A DNA stretch of 64,000 nucleotides from JACRLW01 sp050181465 (GCA_050181465.1 JBFXDD010000012.1:1-64000), one strand, 5' to 3'; counted from the stretch's first letter, positions 17,549-26,361 are shown. Numbers and translations: made by a program. Notes: generated from the letters alone by a model not told the origin.

Positions 17549-18934
17549 TCAGAACTGGAAGTAGATGAACGGTGAATGGGTCCGTGTCGCGAGCTGACCG
17601 AGTGCGAGCAAGCCCACGACGATCGCGAAGAGCACGTCACGCAGCGCAAAGCGAGCGGCGATCGACTCGGTGCGCGGCGCGAACCACGCCAGCAGGAGAC
17701 CGAGCACCAGGGCGACATGGGCCTCGAGGGCATAGTGACTCGGTTGCGGAACGCTGCCCAACCCCGCGACGCCGATCATTCCCTTGGTCATCACGACGGC
17801 GGCTCCCATCGTCTTGACGCGGAAGAGCACCCAGCCGAAGACGACCACGACCATCGCGCACACGATTCGCAGCGGATGCGGAAGGAAGCTCCAGAGCGCT
17901 CGCTTGCCCACCGCACGTTCGATCACGAGCCAACCGCCTTGCCAGGCCCCCCATGCGACGAAGTTGTAGGCCGCGCCGTGCCACAGTCCGCCGAGCAGCA
18001 TGGTCAGCGCGAGATTCACGTAGGTCCGCAGCGTGCCGCACCGATTGCCGCCGAGCGACACGTAGAGGTAGTCGCGCAACCAGCTCGATAGGCTGACGTG
18101 CCATCGTCGCCAGAACTCGGTGATCGACTCGGAGCGATAGGGCGACAGGAAGTTCGGCGGGAAGCGGAAACCGATCATCAACCCGAGCCCGATCGCCATG
18201 TCGGAGTAGCCCGAGAAGTCGAAGTAGATCTGGGTCGTATAGCCGAGTGCTCCGACCCAGCCGTCGAGGAAGCCCACGGTGGATCGCTCGAACACCGCGT
18301 CGGCGAGCAAGGCCGCGTTGTCGGCGATCAGGACCTTCTTCGCGAAGCCGATCAGGAAGTAGACGATGCCGCGCGCAAACGGTGCGATCGCGAGCGGTCG
18401 GTCGAACATTCGATCACGCACGTCGACGTAGCGCACGATCGGTCCCGCGACGAGTTGCGGGAACATCGACACGTAACAGAGGAGATCGAGCAGGTTCCGC
18501 ACCGGCTGCACCTCCCTGCGGTACACGTCGATCGTGTAGCTCATCGATTGGAACGTGTAGAACGAGATGCCGACCGGCAGGACGATGCGCTCCCAACTCG
18601 ACAGCTCGGCGCCGAAGGCATCACGCAAGATGTCGACCCCGAGATTGGCATACTTGTACCAACCCAGCAGCCCCAAGTTCGTGACCACCGAGAGGACGAG
18701 CCACCAACGCCGCGTCCGCGGCGCCTCGGCCGCACCGATCCGTCGCGCGGCGAAGTAGTCGATCAGCGTGCTGACCAACATCAGCGGCGCATACTTCGGG
18801 ATCGACCACGCGTAGAACAAGAAGCTCGCCAGCGTGATCCACAGGTTGCGCGCGCGCACGAACGGCAGCGCGTAGTAGCCGACCAGGAACAGCGGCAGGA
18901 ACCCGAAGAGGAACAGGATCGACGCGAAGATCAC
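17549..18934 (-). CDS. AlgI-like MBOAT O-acyltransferase
   Basis: A 461-aa polytopic membrane protein of the MBOAT family, about 10-12 spans. It has the AlgI-type core PVGISFYTFQSMSYTIDVYR, the FRDYLY-like SSWLRDYLYVSLGGNR, and the putative catalytic histidine in LTMLLGGLWHGAAYNF. These proteins move acetyl groups across the inner membrane to a periplasmic acetyltransferase, which is encoded just downstream (16334-17506). The start is GTG 18934, directly in front of the first hydrophobic stretch (IFASILFLFGFLPLFLVGYY). Together the pair makes a two-gene O-acetylation module for an exopolysaccharide or cell-wall polymer. Confidence 0.92.
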   Translation of the reverse strand: MIFASILFLFGFLPLFLVGYYALPFVRARNLWITLASFLFYAWSIPKYAPLMLVSTLIDYFAARRIGAAEAPRTRRWWLVLSVVTNLGLLGWYKYANLGVDILRDAFGAELSSWERIVLPVGISFYTFQSMSYTIDVYRREVQPVRNLLDLLCYVSMFPQLVAGPIVRYVDVRDRMFDRPLAIAPFARGIVYFLIGFAKKVLIADNAALLADAVFERSTVGFLDGWVGALGYTTQIYFDFSGYSDMAIGLGLMIGFRFPPNFLSPYRSESITEFWRRWHVSLSSWLRDYLYVSLGGNRCGTLRTYVNLALTMLLGGLWHGAAYNFVAWGAWQGGWLVIERAVGKRALWSFLPHPLRIVCAMVVVVFGWVLFRVKTMGAAVVMTKGMIGVAGLGSVPQPSHYALEAHVALVLGLLLAWFAPRTESIAARFALRDVLFAIVVGLLALGQLATRTHSPFIYFQF

Positions 18935-19028
18935 GCGACTCGCTCCTCCACCAGACGACCGCCGTGGATACCCGAAGTCGACGCATCGCCTCGCATGGGG
19001 CCAATCGCGCCCGACCGGCTCTCGAACT

Positions 19029-19370
19029 TCACCACGAGGGCTGCTCGCCGTGCCGAACGACGACGACCGTGTGGATCCCGCCGCGAACCATGAAGTCGCC
19101 TTCCACTTCCATGAAGAGCGGATCGGTGACCTTGACCAGGTCGTCCAGGATCTTGTTGGTGACCGCCTCGTGGAAGGCGCCGACCTCCCGATAGCTCCAC
19201 AGATAGAGCTTCAGCGACTTCAACTCGACGCACAGGTCGCGCGGGAAGTAGCGGATCCGGATCGTGGCGAAGTCCGGCTGACCGGTCTTCGGGCACACGC
19301 ACGTGAACTCCGGACACTCGAAGCGAATTTGATAGGGCCGTGCCGCAGGATTGGCGAAGGTCTCGAGCAT
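19029..19370 (-). CDS. queF: NADPH-dependent 7-cyano-7-deazaguanine (preQ0) reductase
   Basis: Reduces the nitrile of preQ0 to preQ1 in queuosine tRNA-modification synthesis. The 113-aa product is the short (YkvM-type) QueF. It has the catalytic cysteine in FTCVCPKTGQPDFA with the nearby Asp, and the family motif ELKSLKLYLWSYR. The frame runs upstream into repeat DNA; ATG 19370 (MLETFANP) is the natural start. A second copy of the first 16 codons at 19549-19597 belongs to the assembly duplication around the gap and is not a paralogue. No other queuosine genes lie in the window. Confidence 0.95.
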   Translation of the reverse strand: MLETFANPAARPYQIRFECPEFTCVCPKTGQPDFATIRIRYFPRDLCVELKSLKLYLWSYREVGAFHEAVTNKILDDLVKVTDPLFMEVEGDFMVRGGIHTVVVVRHGEQPSW

Positions 19371-19387
19371 GAGAGCAGAGCGGGAGC

Positions 19388-19614
19388 TTAGCCCGAACGA
19401 TTCGTGCACGCCTGCTGCGATCGCCGCAACTCGCGCCCGGCCGCGTCGNNNNNNNNNNNNNNNNNNNNNNNNNNNNNNNNNNNNNNNNNNNNNNNNNNNN
19501 NNNNNNNNNNNNNNNNNNNNNNNNNNNNNNNNNNNNNNNNNNNNNNNNAGCGAATTTGATAGGGCCGTGCCGCAGGATTGGCGAAGGTCTCGAGCATGAG
19601 AGCAGAGCGGGAGC
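19388..19614 (+). other. Truncated repeat fragment, 100-N gap and duplicated 127 bp
   Basis: A partial repeat element (19388-19448) runs into exactly 100 Ns (19449-19548). The 127 bp before the gap (19322-19448, queF 5' end plus repeat) are identical to the 127 bp after it (19549-19675). This is an unmerged contig overlap, so the repeat fragment and the second queF 5' end are most likely artefacts. In the real genome queF probably abuts the element that is drawn here at 19615. Confidence 0.9.
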
Positions 19615-19798
19615 TTAGCCCGAACGATTCGTGCACGCCTGCTGCGATCGCCGCAACTCGCGCCCGGCCGCGTCGCTGCGTCGGCTCCTCCCTGGCAGCG
19701 TAGCTGCGGCTACGCTTCGGTCGTCGACCGACGCAGATCCTTGCCGGGCATCGACCTGCCGCGACCTCGCGACGACGCTCACGATTCGTTCGGGCTAA
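19615..19798 (+). repeat. 180-bp element, diverged subfamily, tandem copy 1
   Basis: A 184-bp copy with borders TTAG and CTAA. It belongs to a subfamily whose ends read GCCCGAACGATTCGTGCACG on the left and GCCCGAACGAATCGTGAGCG on the inverted right. Both ends have exchanged the GGATTACTCG seen elsewhere for GAACGA-type sequence. The central stem is AGCGTAGC / GCTACGCT with loop TGCG. It forms a tandem pair, period 180, with the following copy. Confidence 0.88.
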
Positions 19799-19978
19799 CC
19801 CGAACGATTCGTGCACGCCTGCTGCGATCGCCGCAACTCGCGCCCGGCCGCGTCGCTGCGTCGGCTCCTCCCTGGCAGCGTAGCTGCGGCTACGCTTCGG
19901 TCGTCGACCGACGCAGATCCTTGCCGGGCATCGACCTGCGCCGATCTCGCGTCGACGTTCACGATTCGTCCGGGCTAG
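19795..19978 (+). repeat. 180-bp element, diverged subfamily, tandem copy 2
   Basis: The second unit of the tandem pair, sharing the four-base border CTAA with the first and ending in CTAG. It is nearly identical to its neighbour internally. Its right border provides the TAG stop codon of the glycosyltransferase gene that ends at 19975. Because the period is 180 bp, a multiple of three, reading frames run straight through both units and give misleading repeat-peptide open frames. Confidence 0.88.
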
Positions 19979-21009
19979 GGAGAGTCGTCGCCAGGCGCCT
20001 GCCGGGGTCCGGTGCAGTCGCGAATCGCTCGCTCGAACACCCGCTCGTCCAGTTCCATACAGACGGGGCCCATCGGGTGATGACACTCGCGCCGATCGCA
20101 AGGCATGCACGCAGGCGGCTGGTCACGCTGGATCACGATCGCACTGCGGGCGGTCGTTCTCGCCGGATCCGTCGGCCCATGCACCATCCACACCGTCGCA
20201 CCGGCAGCGCCGAGCACATGCGTGGCACCCTTGTCGGGACCGACGACGTGACCGCGCGCCTCGGCCACGATCGCGCCCAGTGCAACGAGCCGCGACAGTT
20301 CACCGCGGCCGTGTTGCAGCACCGGTAGGCTCATGCGGTCGCCAACCGCGCCGTCGGCGGGCCCGAGCAGGCCGAGGACCTGGCCGCCTCCGTGCGCGGC
20401 CGCAGCAAGCACACTCGAGGGCCGCAGCGAGCGCGGATCCGCCGAATGCCCCAGCACGATCACCGTGAACGGGCGCGTCGGCTCGATGCCGAGAGCACGG
20501 ACCGCCGCCGACTCCGCAGCCATCGCTGGCGCCGTCGCATGCAAGCAGGGTGCGGACGTCCCCGTCGCCGACGGCGCCACGGCATTCACGAGCGCCCAGG
20601 CAACATCCGCAGGGTGCCTGGAATCGCCGCGCGACGGGATCTGCTCGGAGAGCAACACCGCGCTCGAGGACTCACGTCGCAGTTCGGCTCGAATGCCGAG
20701 GCGACGTACGGCACCGCTCGCACGACAGAGTCCCGCACTCTTCCAGTTGCCCTGGAGGTCGAGCGCGACTTGGACGCCGAGGCGGCGTACCGCGCGCATG
20801 CACCGCCAGTAGGCGAGCGGGCCGCCGCGGCGATCGAAGGGGAGGATCCCCGTCAGCGGAAGTCCCGCATGTTCGAGCAAGGGAATGAACTCCCGTTGCA
20901 CGACCCAGAACACCTGCGACGACGGGAGCGCATCGCACAAGGCGCGGACGGCCGGGATTCCGTGCACGACGTCCCCCATCGCCGACAGCCGTGCGACGAG
21001 GATCCGCAT
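19975..21009 (-). CDS. Heptosyltransferase-like glycosyltransferase (GT9)
   Basis: A 344-aa GT-B enzyme of the ADP-heptose:LPS heptosyltransferase family. It has an N-terminal MRILVARLSAMGDVVHGIPAVRAL, the acceptor-side LDLQGNWKSAGLCRASG, and a C-terminal VVGPDKGATHVLGAAGATVWMVHGPTDP in which the usual VGxDTGPxH is VGPDKGATH. CMPCDRRECHHP near the C-terminus matches the cysteine cluster commonly present. It acts in the cytoplasm on lipopolysaccharide core or a related glycolipid. The longer open frame to 21270 lies over the GT2 gene; ATG 21009 is 2 bp after that gene's stop. The stop TAG comes from the adjoining repeat. Confidence 0.87.
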   Translation of the reverse strand: MRILVARLSAMGDVVHGIPAVRALCDALPSSQVFWVVQREFIPLLEHAGLPLTGILPFDRRGGPLAYWRCMRAVRRLGVQVALDLQGNWKSAGLCRASGAVRRLGIRAELRRESSSAVLLSEQIPSRGDSRHPADVAWALVNAVAPSATGTSAPCLHATAPAMAAESAAVRALGIEPTRPFTVIVLGHSADPRSLRPSSVLAAAAHGGGQVLGLLGPADGAVGDRMSLPVLQHGRGELSRLVALGAIVAEARGHVVGPDKGATHVLGAAGATVWMVHGPTDPARTTARSAIVIQRDQPPACMPCDRRECHHPMGPVCMELDERVFERAIRDCTGPRQAPGDDSP

Positions 21010-21011
21010 CT

Positions 21012-21746
21012 TCAGGCGCGCCGTTCGTCGGCAGCGAAGACCAGGATGCGCTGGCGGAACCAACGCATGGCGAAACAATCCCGCAGGCCACGCAACGCTC
21101 GATTGCCGATGCCGTACTTGGCCTTGCCCGCGACCCGCGGTCGGTGGTTCACCGCGACCTCCTGCACCTTGCCGCCGCAGTAGCGCACGAGCGTCGCCAT
21201 GAAGCGGTGCATGCCGTTGAAGCGAGGCACCATCAGGAACAGATCGCGGCGGTAGCCCTTGATGCCGCAACCCGAGTCAGCGACTCGATCTCCGGTCAAC
21301 CAGTTGCGAACGCCGTTGCCGATCTTCGACGACATCCTGCGTACGAAGGTGTCGCGTCGATTCTTGCGTATCCCAGTCACCCCGTCGGCCTCCTTGCGCT
21401 CGAGGATCCCGAGCATGGTCACGAGGTCACGCGGATCGTTCTGTCGGTCGCCGTCCATCGTCATCACGAACGGCGCACGCGAATGCATGGCGCCGGCGAG
21501 CACTGCCGCGCTCTGGCCACCGTTCTTCTGCATGCACAAGAGCCGCAGCCAGTCGGCACCGTGTTTGCGCTTCCAGGCGAGGATTCGCTCGACGCTGTCA
21601 TCCTTGCTCTTGTCGTCGACGAGCACGACTTCGAACGGCGCTACCGGCGCGAGCACTTCGGCGATCTCGTCGAGGAGCGCATCGATGTTGTCGCGCTCGT
21701 CGTAGATCGGAACGATCAGAGAGAACCTCGGTGTGGCGTCACTCAT
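21012..21746 (-). CDS. GT2 glycosyltransferase, polyprenyl-phosphate sugar synthase type
   Basis: A 244-aa GT-A enzyme resembling dolichol/undecaprenyl-phosphate mannosyltransferases. It has FSLIVPIYDERDNI, VVLVDDKSKDDS, the metal-binding MTMDGDRQNDP, and GCGIKGYRRDLF. It likely loads a sugar from a nucleotide donor onto a lipid phosphate at the inner membrane. There are no C-terminal membrane spans, unlike ArnC-type members. Its ATG overlaps the stop of the upstream acyl-CoA synthetase gene (ATGA), and a GT9 gene follows 2 bp after its own stop. The three are therefore coupled. Confidence 0.88.
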   Translation of the reverse strand: MSDATPRFSLIVPIYDERDNIDALLDEIAEVLAPVAPFEVVLVDDKSKDDSVERILAWKRKHGADWLRLLCMQKNGGQSAAVLAGAMHSRAPFVMTMDGDRQNDPRDLVTMLGILERKEADGVTGIRKNRRDTFVRRMSSKIGNGVRNWLTGDRVADSGCGIKGYRRDLFLMVPRFNGMHRFMATLVRYCGGKVQEVAVNHRPRVAGKAKYGIGNRALRGLRDCFAMRWFRQRILVFAADERRA

Positions 21747-23932
21747 TCGATGGCCCCCACTCGCATGCGTGCATCGACCGCGAGGGAGCGACTGCTGCGT
21801 CCATCGCCGGTTGCGTCGAGAATGAACGGATTCATCTCGATCTCCTGCACGGTCGGATGATCGAGCACGAGTTGTTGGATCCGCAACAGCGCGTCGATCG
21901 CCGCAGCGACGTCGGCCGCGGGTTCACCGCGGAATTCGCCGAGCAGCGGCGCACCCTTGAGCGACGCGAACATCTCGACCGGATCGCGCGCATCCATCGG
22001 CGCGATGCGGAACGCGATGTCACGAAGCACCTCGACGCGCGTGCCGCCGAGACCGGCGGCGAACAGCGGCCCGTAGCGCGGATCTCGCGTCATCCCGAGC
22101 AGAACTTCGCGATGACCCGGTGCCGTCTCCTGCACGACCAAGGTCAAGGGCGCGAAGCGCCGGCCCAGCCGCTGCGTGAGATCGCGCGCGGCCTCGAACA
22201 CCGCGTCGCCGTCGCGGAGCCCCGTGCGGACCGCGCGGTGTTCGGTCTTGTGCAGGAGTCCCGGGCCCTCGGCTTTGAGAACGACCGGGAACCCGAACTC
22301 GTGCGCAGCGGCGACGGCATCGCCGGGCGAGTTCACCCGCCGACTGCGTGCCAGCGGGATCCCGTACGCCGCCAACACCCGCTCCACGCGTGGAGCATCG
22401 AGCCAGCCGTCGGACGCTTCGCGCAGCACCTTGGCGACCGAGCGCTTGTCGACCGCGAACTCGGGGCGCGGCGCCGACTCCCGGAGCAACATGCGCGATC
22501 GCGCAACCAGCATGCGCATCGTGCGCGCGGCATCCTCGGGGTAGCGGAACACCGGGATTCCGTTCTTGCGCAGGATGTCCAGAGCTTCGGGACCGCGTTG
22601 TCGTCCCATCACGCAGGCCAACACCGGACGATCCGTCTTGGTCTCGGCCACGATCGCTTCGGCGACGGCCGCGGCATCGATCATCACCGGCGAGACGAAC
22701 AGCACGAGCAGACCGTCGACGTCCCGATCGCGCGCGATCACCCGAAGCGCCTTCTGGTAACGCGGTGCGTCAGCCGAGGCGATGAGGTCGACCGGGTTCG
22801 CGATGGAAGCCTCCGGCGGCAACACCGCGCGCAGCCCGGTCGCGGTCTTGCTCGACAGTTCGGCCATCCGCAGTCCGGCCGCGTCCAGTGCATCCGTGGC
22901 GAGGATCCCCGGACCGCCGGCGTTGGTGACGACGGCCATACGGTCCCCGCGCGGAAGCGGCTGGTGCAGCAGTGCTGCCGCCAACGCGAACATCTCCCGG
23001 AAGGACTCGACGCGGAGCACTCCGCATTGACGAAACAACGTGTCGACCGCCACGTCCGCACCGGCGACGCTGCCGGTGTGCGACCCCGCGGCAAGCGCAC
23101 CCGCGGCGCTGCGTCCAGCCTTGACGGCGAGGATCGGCTTTCGACGTCCCACGCGCCGCGCAACCTCGACGAAGTGCGCGGGGTCACCCAGGCTCTCGGC
23201 GTAGAGCAAGATCACCCGCACCCGCTCGTCGTGCTCCCAGTATTCGATGAGATCCGCAGCGGTGACGTCCGCGCGGTTGCCGATGGATGCGAAGGCCGCG
23301 ACCCCGAGGCCAGCATTGGCCGCATCCGAAAGGATGGCTTCCCCCAGGGCGCCGGATTGCGAGACCATCGCAACCGCGCCCGGCGGTGTGCGCGTCGCGG
23401 CGAACGATGCATCGATCGACCACTTGGGGTCCGTGTTGATGATCCCCATGCAATTGGGACCGATCACGCGCATGCCGTAGCGCTTGGCGATGCGCATCAA
23501 CTCCGCCTCGCGCGCGATGCCCTCACCGCCGACCTCCTTGAAGCCGGCGGTGATGACGACCAGCCCGCCGACTCCGCGCTTGCCGCACTGCTCGGCCACT
23601 TTGGGGACCTCCACCGCCGGAACACACAGCACCGCGAGATCGACCGGACCCGGAACCTTCGCGATGGAGTCCCAGGTCGGCATCGACAGCACCACTTCGG
23701 CGCTGCGATTCACCGGGTAGAGCGGGCCGGTGAACTGTCCGGCGAGAATGTTGGAGCAGACTTGTCGGCCGATGGCGCCTTCTCTCCGGCTGGCCCCGAT
23801 CACGGCGACCGCGCGGGGGCGAAAGATCGCGTCCAATGGATGGCGTTTCGCCTCGGGCGGGGCGGACCCGGAGCTCTGCTTACGGCGTGAGGACAAGGTT
23901 CGCGAGCGTAGCGGACGACGCCGTCCGCACAA
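21743..23932 (-). CDS. ADP-forming acyl-CoA synthetase (acetate-CoA ligase family)
   Basis: A protein of about 720 aa of the ACD/Pat-like NDP-forming synthetase family, in the fused alpha-beta order. The N-terminal CoA-binding Rossmann domain reads RPRAVAVIGASRREGAIG. Two succinyl-CoA-ligase-like domains follow: AMVSQSGALGEA, and the phospho-histidine loop GSHTGSVAGADVAVD. A C-terminal ATP-grasp domain has GFPVVLKAEGPGLLHKTE and EIEMNPF. It converts acyl-CoA, ADP and phosphate to acid and ATP, or the reverse; the substrate is not evident. The most upstream start is TTG 23932; another TTG at 23896 is equally possible. There is no C-terminal acetyltransferase domain. Confidence 0.88.
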   Translation of the reverse strand: MCGRRRPLRSRTLSSRRKQSSGSAPPEAKRHPLDAIFRPRAVAVIGASRREGAIGRQVCSNILAGQFTGPLYPVNRSAEVVLSMPTWDSIAKVPGPVDLAVLCVPAVEVPKVAEQCGKRGVGGLVVITAGFKEVGGEGIAREAELMRIAKRYGMRVIGPNCMGIINTDPKWSIDASFAATRTPPGAVAMVSQSGALGEAILSDAANAGLGVAAFASIGNRADVTAADLIEYWEHDERVRVILLYAESLGDPAHFVEVARRVGRRKPILAVKAGRSAAGALAAGSHTGSVAGADVAVDTLFRQCGVLRVESFREMFALAAALLHQPLPRGDRMAVVTNAGGPGILATDALDAAGLRMAELSSKTATGLRAVLPPEASIANPVDLIASADAPRYQKALRVIARDRDVDGLLVLFVSPVMIDAAAVAEAIVAETKTDRPVLACVMGRQRGPEALDILRKNGIPVFRYPEDAARTMRMLVARSRMLLRESAPRPEFAVDKRSVAKVLREASDGWLDAPRVERVLAAYGIPLARSRRVNSPGDAVAAAHEFGFPVVLKAEGPGLLHKTEHRAVRTGLRDGDAVFEAARDLTQRLGRRFAPLTLVVQETAPGHREVLLGMTRDPRYGPLFAAGLGGTRVEVLRDIAFRIAPMDARDPVEMFASLKGAPLLGEFRGEPAADVAAAIDALLRIQQLVLDHPTVQEIEMNPFILDATGDGRSSRSLAVDARMRVGAIE

Positions 23933-23957
23933 CGCAGCAGCCGCACGACCAGGTGGT

Positions 23958-26111
23958 TCAGGTGTGAGTCGGAGCGGACGTGCGGTGCTCGCGCGCCGCA
24001 GTGAGGGCGGCCAGCAGGACGTCCTGCCGAACCGGCTTGGTCATGTAGTCATCGCAACCAGCGGCGAGGCACCGCTCACGATCACCGATCTGCGTGTGCG
24101 CAGTCACCGCGACGATGCGTTGACGATGCCCCAACCGGCGCAGCTCTCGCGTGGCCGCATAGCCGTCGAGCACCGGCATCTGCATGTCCATCAGGATGAG
24201 GTCGATCGGTGGCGCATCCGCACGCTCCATGGTCGCGACCGCCTCGGCACCGTTCTCGGCCAGGACCACCTGCACGCCGGCCTTGCGGAGCTTGAACTCC
24301 ATGACCCGACGAGTGTCGGGGGTGTCCTCCACCAACAGTACGCTCAGCGCATCCAACGAGGGGCCAGGTGGGTCGCACTCGACCTTGGTCTGGAGCGAGG
24401 TCGTCGCGGGTGCGGATGATCCGACCGCACTTCGATCGCTTTGCGCCGCCTGGCTCGCAGCCCGGGTTGCAAGCGGTCGTTCATACGCCCGGAAGATGCC
24501 GGAAGTGCCGTCTTCGCCCGACGGCGGCGTCACTTGCGCCGAACACTGCACGGGAATGACGGCAACGAAGCAGCTACCGACTCCAACCTCGCTCGACGCT
24601 TCGATCCGGCCTCCCATGAGTTCCACGATGCGGCGAGTGATGCTGAGGCCGAGCCCTGTGCCCCCGGCGTTGCGGGTCAACGTCGCATTGCCCTGTTCGA
24701 ACGGTTCGAACAGTCGCTGCCGCGCCACGTCGTCGATGCCGATGCCGGTATCCGTGACCTCCACGGCGATCGCGTCGCCATGGCGCTCCAGCATGGCGGG
24801 CTTGACCACGATTCGGACTGTTCCATGATCCGTGAACTTGATCGCGTTGCTCACCAAGTTGAGCACGATCTGCCGCAGCCGCACGGGGTCGGACTGGATC
24901 GTCTCGGGTAGTCCATCGGTGCGCTGCACCACGAACTCGAGCCGCTTGGCGTCGGCGCGGTCGCGCAGGAGCAGCGCAGCCTCGGACAAGACGGTCCACG
25001 GAGAGGTCGGCTCCACACGAATTCGGAGCCGGCCGGCCTCGAGCTTCGAGAAATCGAGAATGTCGTCGATGAGCGACAACAGGTGATCGCCGCTGCTGCG
25101 GATCGTGCGCAAGCAGTCCGTGCGTTCCTGCGCGGAGGTCTGATGATCTTCGAGAAGTTCGGTGAGCCCGAGGATCGCGGTCATCGGCGTCCGAATCTCA
25201 TGACTCATGTTGGCGAGGAACTGCCCCTTGGCCCGAGCCCCGGCCAGCGCGCGTTCGTTGGCGTTCGCGAGTTCGCGATTCGACCGCTCCAAGATCTCGT
25301 TGCGCTCGGCGAGCATTTTCTCGGCCACGCGAGCCTGCGCGAGTTCCACCGACAGGCAGGCGGCGATCGCCATTCCGATCAGTATGGCGAAGGCCGCCAG
25401 CGCGAACGCGCGGTGGAACAGCACCGCCGCGATCCACTCTTGTGCATCGAAGTCGACCCCGAGTGCCGCTCCGATCGAACCATCCGCGTCGTAGATCGGC
25501 GTCAGGCAGGAGACCCAGACGCCCCACTCGTCGGCATAGGGCTGGTCGTCGAAATCGGTCATGCCTGCAAGTGCTGCATCCAGCGAGGCGGACATGACGT
25601 CGTCGACGTCGTACTCCTGACCGATCCGCGTCCGCGCTTCCCGCCCACCGCGGTAGACGCCGTCGGCGTCGTAGTCGGTCTCGGAGTCGACGATCAGCAG
25701 CGCCCGCCCATCGGCGCTTCGCCGGAAAGTGTAGATGTCGTGGACCGCAGGGTTGAGTGCCAGCCAACGCTTCTGCGCGTCGATCAGTGCCAGGTACGTC
25801 GGATCGTCGGGCGAAGTCGCCGGCCCAACGCGCTCATGGCCGAGCCGAGTGAATTCCGCCGCATAGAGCGGCGCATAGCCCTCCATCATCGTTTGCAGTC
25901 GCCGCTTCTCCCAGTTGCCGAACTGTTCGGCGAGGAAGCCGCCGAGGCCGACGAGGATCGCGACGACGGCCCACAAGCACGGCCGCCGCACCACCTTTCC
26001 GGTGCGGGCTCGCGCCGCGCGCAGACGGTTCCATGTCGCCAGCCAGGCGAGGAGTCCGAGAACTACCCAATCGAGGCGGGCTTCGAGTGTGATGCGGAGG
26101 AACTGACCCAA
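23958..26111 (-). CDS. Hybrid sensor histidine kinase with C-terminal receiver domain
   Basis: A 717-aa membrane kinase. Membrane spans near the N-terminus (WVVLGLLAWLATW and LWAVVAILVGLGGFLA) are followed by an extracytoplasmic Cache-like sensor of about 190 aa, another span (FALAAFAILIGMAIAACL) and a coiled coil. Next come HisKA with FLANMSHEIRTPM, HATPase_c (NLVSNAIKF, DTGIGI, GGTGLGLSI), a low-complexity linker, and a receiver domain (SVLLVEDTPD, LILMDMQMPVLDGY, MTKP). The open frame reaches 26381, but TTG 26111 has AGGAG ten bases upstream and leads straight into the first span, so I chose it. There is no separate output regulator next to it. The 250 bp upstream of it hold no gene I can support. 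Confidence 0.87.
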   Translation of the reverse strand: MGQFLRITLEARLDWVVLGLLAWLATWNRLRAARARTGKVVRRPCLWAVVAILVGLGGFLAEQFGNWEKRRLQTMMEGYAPLYAAEFTRLGHERVGPATSPDDPTYLALIDAQKRWLALNPAVHDIYTFRRSADGRALLIVDSETDYDADGVYRGGREARTRIGQEYDVDDVMSASLDAALAGMTDFDDQPYADEWGVWVSCLTPIYDADGSIGAALGVDFDAQEWIAAVLFHRAFALAAFAILIGMAIAACLSVELAQARVAEKMLAERNEILERSNRELANANERALAGARAKGQFLANMSHEIRTPMTAILGLTELLEDHQTSAQERTDCLRTIRSSGDHLLSLIDDILDFSKLEAGRLRIRVEPTSPWTVLSEAALLLRDRADAKRLEFVVQRTDGLPETIQSDPVRLRQIVLNLVSNAIKFTDHGTVRIVVKPAMLERHGDAIAVEVTDTGIGIDDVARQRLFEPFEQGNATLTRNAGGTGLGLSITRRIVELMGGRIEASSEVGVGSCFVAVIPVQCSAQVTPPSGEDGTSGIFRAYERPLATRAASQAAQSDRSAVGSSAPATTSLQTKVECDPPGPSLDALSVLLVEDTPDTRRVMEFKLRKAGVQVVLAENGAEAVATMERADAPPIDLILMDMQMPVLDGYAATRELRRLGHRQRIVAVTAHTQIGDRERCLAAGCDDYMTKPVRQDVLLAALTAAREHRTSAPTHT

Positions 26112-26361
26112 GGCGATTCTGCTCCTGGATCGGCCAGACGCCGCCGTGGCCTCCACCGGGAGGTGGCCTCGGCGCCACCCCTGAGCAAGGCTGTCGGATC
26201 CCAGACTCAGACGAAGTCGACGGCGGACTCGAATGGACCGCACCATGGGGTCATCCACGACGCCATGGCTGCCGACACGCGGCGGTCGACGATGCTTCCG
26301 ACGCGCCTGGCCCGTCCCGAATCGATCCCAGGCGATCCGTCGTCGCGTCGAGTGAGAGGCG

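Noticed and set aside
16334..18934. An alginate biosynthesis cluster
   Set aside because: Only the acetylation pair is present; no polymerase, epimerase or export genes are nearby, so the polymer cannot be named.
19549..19597. A second start of queF
   Set aside because: It is the duplicated contig end after the gap, identical to the real queF 5' end.
19029..19614. A preQ1 riboswitch upstream of queF
   Set aside because: The DNA upstream of queF is the repeat element and an assembly gap; no preQ1 aptamer pattern is visible.
19388..20110. A 240-aa minus-strand frame with repeated RERRREIGAGRCPAR-like units
   Set aside because: It runs through the tandem 180-bp elements and an N gap; the period is a multiple of three, so the repeated peptide is a by-product.
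21731..23890. A 719-aa plus-strand open frame
   Set aside because: It is antisense to the acyl-CoA synthetase, whose domains are clear; the frame is a high-GC shadow rich in Arg, His and Asp.
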